Below the pieces are notes generated by a model. That model did not search any database, was not told where the DNA came from, and was given only the letters and a program-made list of their open reading frames with translations. 35,798 nt of DNA from Acidobacteriota bacterium (GTDB taxonomy: Bacteria > Acidobacteriota > Terriglobia > Terriglobales > Acidobacteriaceae). A program made the position numbers and the translations under genes. Of the stretch, positions 29,747-35,798 are shown piece after piece. The stretch is taken from assembly GCA_028872955.1 (NCBI GenBank), contig JAGWNX010000035.1, forward strand, positions 1 to 35,798. Reading direction: 5' to 3'. The stretch's first letter is position 1. Each line of letters starts with the position of its first letter.

Positions 29747-32110
29747 GTGCAGAGCCTCTTCTCCAGCGAGCAGCCCCCTCTCCGGGGCAAGACGCGCGTG
29801 CGTCACACCGCGTTTGCCAACCTGCTGCGCCGTGCGTTTCTGGTCGGGCCGGACTATCCCTCGCGCCGCGTGGCACGCCGAACAACCTATGGCATTCTGC
29901 TGGGCCTGTCTGCCGTCTTCGGTGCGCTGTGTGGGCTGATGCTGGTCTACTCCATCGACCTGCCGCAGATGGACGACCTGGCCCGCTATCGTCCGAACAC
30001 GACGACCGAGCTGTATGACATTCACGGCCGGGTCTTTGGATCGTTCGCTCTGGAGCGTCGCATGATTGTGCCTTACGGCGACTTTCCGCCCGTGTTACGG
30101 CAGGCAATCCTGGCGATTGAGGACAAGTCGTTTGAGCGGAACTGGGGCGTCAACCTCATCCGTGCGGTGGGTGCGGCCTATCGCGACATCCACAGCAGCG
30201 GCAAGACGCAGGGCGCATCCACGCTGACGATGCAGCTGGCCCGCAATCTCTTTCTATCGTCGCAGAAGACCTATGCGCGCAAGCTGCAGGAGATCATTCT
30301 GGCGTTGCAGATCGAGCGGCGGTTTACCAAGCAGCAGATCTTTGCGCTGTACGCCAACCAGATTTATCTGGGCCACGGGACGTATGGATTTGAGGCCGGC
30401 GCTCAGTTTTACTTCAGCAAGCATGTGCGAGACCTGACGCTGCCGGAGGCTGCACTGCTGGCAGCGCTGCCGAAGGGGCCGGAGTACTACTCGCCGCTGA
30501 AGTATCCGGAGCGGGCGCTGCGGCGGCGCAACCTGGTGATTACCGAGATGCTTGCCGACCACCGCATTACGCAGCAGCAGGCGGATGCCGCGAAGGCCGC
30601 TCCGCTGGGGCTGCATGTGGACTCCTCGCCGAACAGTGTGGCGCCTTACTTTGTGGAGGAGGTTCGCCGCCAGCTGGAGAAGGAGTATGGCGTGGACGAG
30701 GTGCATGGCTCCGGACTGCGCGTGTACACCACGCTGGATCTGGATCTGCAGACCGTGGCCAACCAGGCGGTGCTGGACGGTACCGCCGCCTACGAGCGCA
30801 GGCATGGCTGGAAGGGGCATCTGCAGAATGTTGGGGTGCAGGGCTACGATCCGGCGACCTATCAGCATCCGGACTGGAGCGACACCTTGCACAAGGGCAG
30901 CTATGTGCACGGCGTGGTGATGCAGGTAGCCGCGAGGCGCGTGACCGTGAAGCTGGGACGACAGCAGGTGGTGTTGCTGCCGGAGGACTGGAAGTGGACG
31001 CAGAACACGGACGCCGACAGCTTTCTGCGGCTGGGAGACATCGTCTACGTGCATGTGGAGTCGATCAGCGGCGACGGTGCGCTGCACGCAACGCTGCAGC
31101 AGGACTCGGGCGCGCAGGCCTCGCTGATGGCCGTGGACAATTCGGATGGCGAAGTGGTGGCCATGGTGGGAGGGCGCGACTTCGCGCTCTCGCAGTTCAA
31201 CCGTGCTACGCAGTCTGAGCGGGAGGTGGGCTCCTCGTTCAAGCCCTACGTGTACACCGCTGCGATGGAGGCCGGAGCGAAGCCGACCGATACCATTGTG
31301 GACGGGCCAACCAGCTTCCCCACGCCCAACGGCCCGTATACGCCGCACAACTACGAGGGCGACTACAAGGGCACCATGACGCTGCTGAACGCCTTTGCCG
31401 AGTCGCGCAATATACCGGCGCTGAAGCTGGCCGACCGGGTTGGCATCCGCAAAGTGATTGAGGTGACGCATCGCTTCGGTGTCACCAGTAACATTCCTGC
31501 GTTTCTGCCGGTCGCGATCGGCGCTGCCGACATCAGCCTGTATGAGCAGGTGAGCTCCTACTCCGTCTTTCCGAACGATGGCGTACGCATTGAGCCGCAC
31601 TACATCCGCAAGGTGACGCAGGCCGATGGCGTGGAGCTGCCCCAGCCTGTGCCTGCGGTGAGTGCGGTGATCTCCGTAGAGACGGCGCGCATGATGATGC
31701 AGTTGCTGCAAGCCGTAACGCAGATCGGCACGGCTGCCTCGGCCGCGCAGCTCCATCACCCGCTGGGCGGCAAGACCGGCACCACCAACGACTTTACGGA
31801 CGCGTGGTTCCTTGGCTTCTCCCCCTCGGTGACGTGCGGCACCTGGATCGGTTTCGACGACCGGCAGTCGCTGGGAGAGAAGGAGACCGGTGCCCGGGCT
31901 GCGCTGCCCATGTGGATCGACTTTATGCGGGCAGCGATCGCGGGGCATCCGAACGAGACGTTTCCAGGTCAGAACGAGCCCTCGCAGTCACAGCCGCCCG
32001 GGCCTGTGCACGGCGGCATGCCGGCCGCAGGAGCTAAGACGACACCTGCAGCGACGCCTGCTCCGCGGCCGGCGCAAGCACCTGCGGCGCCAGCCGCTGG
32101 CAAAGACTGA
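29747..32110 (+). CDS. Class A penicillin-binding protein (PBP1A type)
   Basis: Bifunctional peptidoglycan synthase of about 787 residues, anchored by one helix (YGILLGLSAVFGALCGLMLV). The glycosyltransferase 51 domain has AIEDKSFERNWGVN (catalytic Glu kept; the His of the usual EDxxFxxHxG is Asn), QGASTLTMQLARNLFL, KLQEIILALQIERRFTKQQI and ANQIYLGHGTYGFEAGA. The transpeptidase domain has EVGSSFKPYVY (SxxK), FAESRN (SxN) and GGKTGTTNDFTDAWFLG (KTG). The C-terminal 60 residues are low-complexity Pro/Ala/Gln. GTG 29747 fits the upstream box. The dead CtpA-like gene ends about 50 bases upstream. The last 77 bases overlap the 3' end of ribF on the other strand, so the Pro-rich tail is antisense to it. 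Confidence 0.95.
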   Translation: MQSLFSSEQPPLRGKTRVRHTAFANLLRRAFLVGPDYPSRRVARRTTYGILLGLSAVFGALCGLMLVYSIDLPQMDDLARYRPNTTTELYDIHGRVFGSFALERRMIVPYGDFPPVLRQAILAIEDKSFERNWGVNLIRAVGAAYRDIHSSGKTQGASTLTMQLARNLFLSSQKTYARKLQEIILALQIERRFTKQQIFALYANQIYLGHGTYGFEAGAQFYFSKHVRDLTLPEAALLAALPKGPEYYSPLKYPERALRRRNLVITEMLADHRITQQQADAAKAAPLGLHVDSSPNSVAPYFVEEVRRQLEKEYGVDEVHGSGLRVYTTLDLDLQTVANQAVLDGTAAYERRHGWKGHLQNVGVQGYDPATYQHPDWSDTLHKGSYVHGVVMQVAARRVTVKLGRQQVVLLPEDWKWTQNTDADSFLRLGDIVYVHVESISGDGALHATLQQDSGAQASLMAVDNSDGEVVAMVGGRDFALSQFNRATQSEREVGSSFKPYVYTAAMEAGAKPTDTIVDGPTSFPTPNGPYTPHNYEGDYKGTMTLLNAFAESRNIPALKLADRVGIRKVIEVTHRFGVTSNIPAFLPVAIGAADISLYEQVSSYSVFPNDGVRIEPHYIRKVTQADGVELPQPVPAVSAVISVETARMMMQLLQAVTQIGTAASAAQLHHPLGGKTGTTNDFTDAWFLGFSPSVTCGTWIGFDDRQSLGEKETGARAALPMWIDFMRAAIAGHPNETFPGQNEPSQSQPPGPVHGGMPAAGAKTTPAATPAPRPAQAPAAPAAGKD

Positions 32111-33041
32111 AGTAGCGCTGCGCCTGGTCAACATCACGTCCGATCTGCTGCTTCAACGCCTCCGGGCTGGGCCAGCGGATCTCGCCGCGCAGCCGCTTGA
32201 GGAAGGTGAGCCGCAGAGGCGTGCTCTCGCTCAGGTCGACGGGGTGGAAGTCGAGCAGGTGCGACTCGACGCTGAAGGAGTCTGCGCCGAAGGTTGGCCG
32301 GTTCCCCACATTGGTCACGGCCCGGAAGGTCTTTGCCGCCTGCCCTGTGCCGATGGTGAGGGTGGTGACGTAGACGCCGTGCGCGGGCAGCAGCTCCTCA
32401 TACGGGGCCAGGTTGATGGTGGGCACCGCGTAGCGCGTGCCATATCCCCGTCCGCGAGCCGGGGTGCTGGCAATGGCGAACGGCCGGCCCAGCAGGGCGC
32501 GGGCCTGGTGCATCTGGCCGCCCTGGATGAGCGTGCGAATGCGGCTGGAGGAGATAGCGTCGCCACGTGCGGTGCGTGGCGGGTAGGCGTGCACGGTAAA
32601 GCCAAGTGCCGCGCCGATGCTGGCCAGTTGCGCCATGTCGGCCTCAGCGTTGCAGCCCAGGCGGAAGTTTTCGCCCTCGTGGATCTCGCGTGTGGCCAGG
32701 GTGTGGCACAGCACCTGCTGGGCAAACTCCAGCGCGCTCAGGCCAGCAAACTCCGGGGTGAAGGGCAGCACCAGCGTGGCGCTGATGCCGGTGGTCTGCA
32801 GCAGGCGCAGCTTCTCTTCCAGGGGCGTAATCAGCGGGCGGGTGCGCTCCGGAGCCAGCACACGGCCGGGGTGGGGATCAAATGTAACCGCCACCGGCGT
32901 GGCCTGCAGCGCGGCGGCGCGCGCGATGACCTGGGCCAGCACCTGCCGATGGCCACAGTGCACGCCGTCAAAGTTGCCGATGGTGACAACACTGGGCCCA
33001 AAGTGCGCTGGTACTTGCGATAGTGCTCGGTAGATCTTCAT
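32034..33041 (-). CDS. ribF: Bifunctional riboflavin kinase/FAD synthetase
   Basis: Converts riboflavin to FMN and then FAD. It has 335 residues. The FAD synthetase domain starts VVTIGNFDGVHCGHRQVL (the GxFDGxHxGH nucleotidyltransferase site) and includes VTFDPHPGRVL and the substrate loop SSSRIRTLI. The riboflavin kinase domain has GRGYGTRYAVPTINL, the PTxN/T metal site, TNVGNRPTFG and VESHLLDF. The last roughly 25 residues (VLAPAAEQASLQVSS) are antisense to the PBP gene and beyond the conserved domain. ATG 33041 shares one base with the stop of the upstream MBL gene (TGATG), so translation is probably coupled; GTG 33044 is also possible. It supplies FAD, which ThyX-type enzymes use. Confidence 0.95.
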   Translation of the reverse strand: MKIYRALSQVPAHFGPSVVTIGNFDGVHCGHRQVLAQVIARAAALQATPVAVTFDPHPGRVLAPERTRPLITPLEEKLRLLQTTGISATLVLPFTPEFAGLSALEFAQQVLCHTLATREIHEGENFRLGCNAEADMAQLASIGAALGFTVHAYPPRTARGDAISSSRIRTLIQGGQMHQARALLGRPFAIASTPARGRGYGTRYAVPTINLAPYEELLPAHGVYVTTLTIGTGQAAKTFRAVTNVGNRPTFGADSFSVESHLLDFHPVDLSESTPLRLTFLKRLRGEIRWPSPEALKQQIGRDVDQAQRYFSLCQRLAPQVLAPAAEQASLQVSS

Positions 33042-33826
33042 CACTCGATCTCAAACTCCAACTGCAGCCCGTCATAGGCCAGGCGGATGTGTTCCGGCAA
33101 GGTTGCTTCAGTCTCAGCATGATCCAGATCGTGGCTCATGTGGGTGAAGTAGGCGCGCTGCGGCTTCAACTGCTCAACAAAAGCCAGGGACTTTTCCAGG
33201 TGAGAGTGGCTGGGATGCGGCTCGCGGCGGAGGGCATCCAGAATCAGGATGTCGAGCCCGGTGAGCAGCGGTACGCTGGCCTCCGGAATGTCGCTCATGT
33301 CGGTGAGGTACGCCACCCGGCCGAAGCGGTAGCCGGTGATCTGCTGCCAGCCGTGGGTGACCGGGACGCGGAAGAATGGCACGCCGCAGACCGTAAACGG
33401 CACCCCGGGCTCCTTGGGGATGCGTTGCAAGGCGACGCGGGCGCTGGTGGGGTAGCGGCCAGCCTTGCGGAAGGTGTAGTCGAAGATGCGCTCGAGGGTC
33501 TCGGCGGTCGGCTCGTCGCAGTAGATGGGCAGGCTGCCCTCCGCCTGAAAGCTCAGCGGGCGCAGGTCGTCGAAGCCCAGCACGTGGTCGGCATGGCCGT
33601 GGGTGTACAGCACGGCGTCCAGGTGATGCACGTCCTCGCGAATGGCCTGCGCGTGGAAGTCCGGCCCCGTATCGATGACGACGGTGCTGTCGCCATACTG
33701 CAGCTTGAGGGACGTACGGGTGCGGCGGTTGCGCGGGTCACTGGAGCAGCAGACCGCGCACCGGCAGCCCAGTGTCGGTACACCCATCGACGTTCCGGTG
33801 CCTAGAAATGTCAACGTCGCTCGCAT
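33041..33826 (-). CDS. PhnP-like metallo-beta-lactamase-fold phosphodiesterase
   Basis: A 261-residue MBL-fold protein. The N-terminus TLTFLGTGTSMGVPTLGCRC followed by AVCCSSDPRNRRTRTS carries the extra zinc-binding cysteines of PhnP-type proteins. Metal ligands are YTHGHADHVLGFDDLRPLSF, then FRVPVTHGW, YLTDMSDIP and the terminal YFTHMSHDLDHA. PhnP hydrolyses cyclic ribosyl phosphates in phosphonate breakdown, but no phn genes are here and many homologues act on other phosphodiesters or cyclic nucleotides. ATG 33826 was chosen because the protein then starts at the fold; an upstream ATG (33937) runs into the DUF1844 gene. Its stop overlaps the ribF start. Confidence 0.9.
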   Translation of the reverse strand: MRATLTFLGTGTSMGVPTLGCRCAVCCSSDPRNRRTRTSLKLQYGDSTVVIDTGPDFHAQAIREDVHHLDAVLYTHGHADHVLGFDDLRPLSFQAEGSLPIYCDEPTAETLERIFDYTFRKAGRYPTSARVALQRIPKEPGVPFTVCGVPFFRVPVTHGWQQITGYRFGRVAYLTDMSDIPEASVPLLTGLDILILDALRREPHPSHSHLEKSLAFVEQLKPQRAYFTHMSHDLDHAETEATLPEHIRLAYDGLQLEFEIE

Positions 33827-33893
33827 GGAGAGACAGGGTTCCCTTCTCACAGACGTGCTGTTATGTACGGCAGGGCCAGCCTGCCCGGCCACA

Positions 33894-34547
33894 CTACTTG
33901 ACGATCGTCGGTCGGCCGCCGGGTGCAGGTGCGCCACCGGGGTTGCGTGCGGCAGCGGAGCGTGCCAGGGCCTGCGTAACCTCCAGGAAGCCCATGCGCA
34001 GCTCGAACAGCGCGCTCTCGACCAGGCGGCTCTCGTCCGGGGTAAGGTTGCCGCGCGTCTTCTCTTCCAGCACGGCCAGCATGTCGATGCTCTGCCGCGC
34101 GCCCATCAGGTCCACCTGGGGCTGCTGGCCCTCCATGGCGGTGCCGCCCAGCTGCATCAGCGCTGTCATGTAGAAGGACTGAATGAGCTGGACGAAATCC
34201 ATGGCGGGTGGGTGGTCTGCGCCCGGGTTGGCCGCGCGGATCGCCGTCTCCAGGCGGTCGGCGGTGGCGGCGTAGGCGGCACGGACCTGCTCGATCTGCT
34301 CGGGATTGGGGCCTGTGGGCGGCTCTGGCTCGGCCTGGGGCTCGGGCGCGAGGGGAGCAGGCGGCTCGACGGCCTGCGGGCCGCTGGCGGCGGGCTGCGG
34401 CGTGGGTTCGGGGGTTGGCTCCCGGGCTGGCTCCCGGGCTGGCTCCGGGGCCGATTCCGGTTCTGGGGCAACATCCTGGCGAGGCTCACCCTCCATGGTA
34501 AACTTGCGCCGGTCAGTCACAACAAACGGTCGATTCTGGTCAGACAT
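33894..34547 (-). CDS. DUF1844 protein with Glu/Pro-rich linker
   Basis: A 217-residue cytoplasmic protein of unknown function. A short N-terminus (SDQNRPFVVTDRRKFTMEGE) leads to a roughly 60-residue low-complexity segment of Glu, Pro and Ala (EPAREPAREPTPEPTPQPAA). The conserved DUF1844 helical domain follows: MDFVQLIQSFYMTALMQLGG and RQSIDMLAVLEEKTRGNLTP, then DESRLVESALFELRMGFLEV. DUF1844 is common in Acidobacteriota and related phyla. Tandem 12-base DNA repeats encode part of the linker. It begins ten bases after ygfZ ends, in the same operon. Confidence 0.88.
   Translation of the reverse strand: MSDQNRPFVVTDRRKFTMEGEPRQDVAPEPESAPEPAREPAREPTPEPTPQPAASGPQAVEPPAPLAPEPQAEPEPPTGPNPEQIEQVRAAYAATADRLETAIRAANPGADHPPAMDFVQLIQSFYMTALMQLGGTAMEGQQPQVDLMGARQSIDMLAVLEEKTRGNLTPDESRLVESALFELRMGFLEVTQALARSAAARNPGGAPAPGGRPTIVK
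34417..34452. repeat. Tandem 12-base repeat inside the DUF1844 gene
   Basis: GGCTCCCGGGCT occurs twice exactly (34417-34428, 34429-34440), followed by a degenerate third copy (34441-34452). Each unit codes for EPAR-like residues in the linker, so length may vary by slippage without a frameshift. Confidence 0.75.
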
Positions 34548-34557
34548 GGTCACACTC

Positions 34558-35565
34558 TCAGTCGTGCTGTGATGTTGCATCCGGTTGGATACGTGCTGCG
34601 GTGTAGGGAAGGGAGAGCGGGCGCGCGACTCCGCCGGCGTAGGCCAGGGTGCTGCCGCGCTCCAGCGCCTCGCGACGGACGTAGCCTAGCGCCAGCTGCA
34701 GGCCGGAGCCCGCCAGCGGGAGGTCGGCACAGCTGGTCAGCTCGCCCACGGGCTTGCCCTCGCTCTCCAGCACGGTGCCGGGTGCGGGCAGTGTGCCCTG
34801 CAAGGCAAAGCCCTGGAAGACGCGATGCACATTGCCCCGGGAGCGGATGCGCTCGACGATCTCCTGGCCCAGGTAGCAGCCCTTGGCAAAGTGGAGCGCA
34901 CGCGTCTGGCCGGTCTCCTGCGGCAGCTCCTTGTCGCGGATGTCGATCCCGAAGCGGGGCGTGCCCTCCAGCAGCCGCAGCAACTCCAGGGCTTCGTCGC
35001 TGCACGCCACGGCGCCAGCGGCCGTTGCGGCCGTGCCGAGAGCCTCGACCACCTCTGCCTCGCCCCACAACTCATAGCGCGGCACCAGCGGGCTGTGGGC
35101 GTGTACCAGCTCTACCGAGTGGCCCTGCCAGGGAACGGCCCGACGCGTGGGGGCGGCAGATGCGGCTTCCTCGCCTAGGCCCAGAGCAGCCAGCAGCCCG
35201 GCAGAGTGTGGGCCCGCCAGCAGCAGACCGCGTCGCGACTCCGGCATTGGCTCCAGCGCAACGTCGTCCATGATGATGTAGTGGTCGAGCGTGCGCATCA
35301 CGGCGTCAAGCTGGGCTGTGTCGGTCTCAGCCAGCAGCGCTTCCGCCTCGGCAAAGATGGTGACGTCGCCCTGGATACGGCCTTGCGCGTTCAGCAGAAA
35401 GCTGTAATTGCCCTGGCCCGGCTGCAGGTCCTGAATACTGTTGGTGACCATGCCGTTGAGCCAGCGAACGCGATCCTCGCCGGTGATGCGGAACCAGGCG
35501 CGCGCATCCAGCCGGGTTGTACCGGAGTGGTGCAGCAGGGCATCCAACTCGGTCTTTCGCTGCAT
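34558..35565 (-). CDS. ygfZ: YgfZ/GcvT-like folate-binding protein (Fe-S cluster maturation)
   Basis: A 335-residue protein of the GcvT/YgfZ superfamily. The hallmark YgfZ motif K-G-C-Y-x-G-Q-E is present as FAKGCYLGQEIVERIRSRG, with the functional Cys. Other regions: WFRITGEDRVRWLNGMVTNS, GNYSFLLNAQGRIQGDVTIF and TPRFGIDIRDKELPQETGQT, plus a C-terminal beta-barrel. YgfZ binds tetrahydrofolate and supports assembly or repair of certain iron-sulfur enzymes. The residues of true aminomethyltransferases of the glycine cleavage system are not combined with other gcv genes here, so GcvT proper is unlikely. ATG 35565 was preferred over a TTG at 35622; AAGGAACGGGG lies upstream. First gene of the ygfZ-DUF1844-MBL-ribF run, with TATAAT at 35640-35645. 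Confidence 0.9.
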   Translation of the reverse strand: MQRKTELDALLHHSGTTRLDARAWFRITGEDRVRWLNGMVTNSIQDLQPGQGNYSFLLNAQGRIQGDVTIFAEAEALLAETDTAQLDAVMRTLDHYIIMDDVALEPMPESRRGLLLAGPHSAGLLAALGLGEEAASAAPTRRAVPWQGHSVELVHAHSPLVPRYELWGEAEVVEALGTAATAAGAVACSDEALELLRLLEGTPRFGIDIRDKELPQETGQTRALHFAKGCYLGQEIVERIRSRGNVHRVFQGFALQGTLPAPGTVLESEGKPVGELTSCADLPLAGSGLQLALGYVRREALERGSTLAYAGGVARPLSLPYTAARIQPDATSQHD

Positions 35566-35639
35566 GCTGCCAACCCCGTTCCTTTTGGACTCGCTCACAA
35601 ACACCGTGCTCAGCCGTTCCAATCTATGCGTACACTGGC

Positions 35640-35645
35640 ATTATA
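35640..35645 (-). promoter_or_regulatory. Candidate -10 box (TATAAT) of the ygfZ operon
   Basis: A perfect TATAAT on the minus strand, 74 bases upstream of the ygfZ start. The matching -35 position (CAATCC) is poor. It lies in the short divergent gap to the next gene. Confidence 0.45.
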
Positions 35646-35665
35646 AAGGTGCGCGGAGGCGAGGA

Positions 35666-35798
35666 TTGCAGCAGCTTGGTAGGGTCACACTTCTGGCAGT
35701 GCTGGTGACAGCATCGGCAGCTATGCCTGCGTGGGCGGCACAACAGCAGGCGGTGCCGGGCGCGGCAGATCCGCCCGCAGCCAGCGCGTCGGCCGAGC
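35666..35798 (+). CDS. N-terminus of a secreted protein, continuing outside the window
   Basis: TTG 35666 has GGAGG about six bases upstream. The 44 visible residues form a clear signal peptide (QQLGRVTLLAVLVTASAAMP, then AWA before AQQQA) and the start of an Ala/Pro-rich mature chain. The frame is open to the right edge. Nothing of a functional domain is visible, so family and function are unknown. It is divergent from ygfZ. Confidence 0.65.
   Translation, partial: MQQLGRVTLLAVLVTASAAMPAWAAQQQAVPGAADPPAASASAE

Noticed and set aside
30254-31948. 564-codon minus-strand frame opposite PBP1A
   Set aside because: Length reflects GC bias at third positions; the product has no recognisable motif and lies wholly within PBP1A.
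1-35798. CRISPR arrays, insertion sequences, prophage or integrative elements
   Set aside because: No repeat-spacer pattern, transposase, integrase or attachment-site duplication at the tRNA was seen; the window looks like core chromosome.

Overview
The window is GC-rich, gene-dense chromosomal DNA from a bacterium that I infer to be an Acidobacteriota (Terriglobia-like). The inference rests on the outer-membrane and Kdo genes (diderm), the mosaic of gene families, and many genes with a -10-like box directly before the start codon and no Shine-Dalgarno. I see no phage, insertion sequence, integrase, CRISPR array or rRNA. About 32 protein genes and one tRNA fill it.

Left part (1-11.7 kb). A membrane glycosyltransferase 2 runs off the left edge on the minus strand. 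Next come a futalosine-pathway radical-SAM homologue that has lost its cluster cysteines, a coiled-coil membrane protein and a VKOR-type disulfide enzyme. A DUF4870 protein follows, then an orphan DNA methyltransferase divergent from a PP2C phosphatase. A plus-strand run follows: MaoC dehydratase, YycJ-like MBL hydrolase, a zinc-finger-like membrane protein, a rhomboid protease and a secreted EreA/ChaN-like protein. A HTH regulator with a recognisable promoter and operator dyad, and FabG, close the section on the minus strand.

Middle part (11.7-24.4 kb). A double-length ThyX-like protein precedes recA. A minus-strand ECF sigma factor, anti-sigma factor and Spy/CpxP-like periplasmic protein form a classic envelope-stress module, closed by a strong terminator. 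coaD, a SAM methyltransferase and an aspartate-type aminotransferase follow. The manC-pmm pair (GDP-mannose supply), a 25-residue coupled small ORF and a HAD phosphatase come next, convergent with kdsB (CMP-Kdo). A tRNA-Met(CAU) and a LysR regulator follow.

Right part (24.4-35.8 kb). A nitrogen cluster holds amtB followed by glnB (PII), with a divergent outer-membrane porin across a 532-base intergenic region. An S41/CtpA-like protein with both catalytic residues replaced lies directly upstream of a class A penicillin-binding protein. The minus-strand run ygfZ, DUF1844, PhnP-like MBL hydrolase and ribF follows, and a secreted protein begins at the right edge.

The most notable observations are three proteins whose catalytic motifs are lost or redistributed (MqnC-like, CtpA-like, double ThyX), the small ORF overlapping both its neighbours, and the repeated leaderless promoter-start arrangement.
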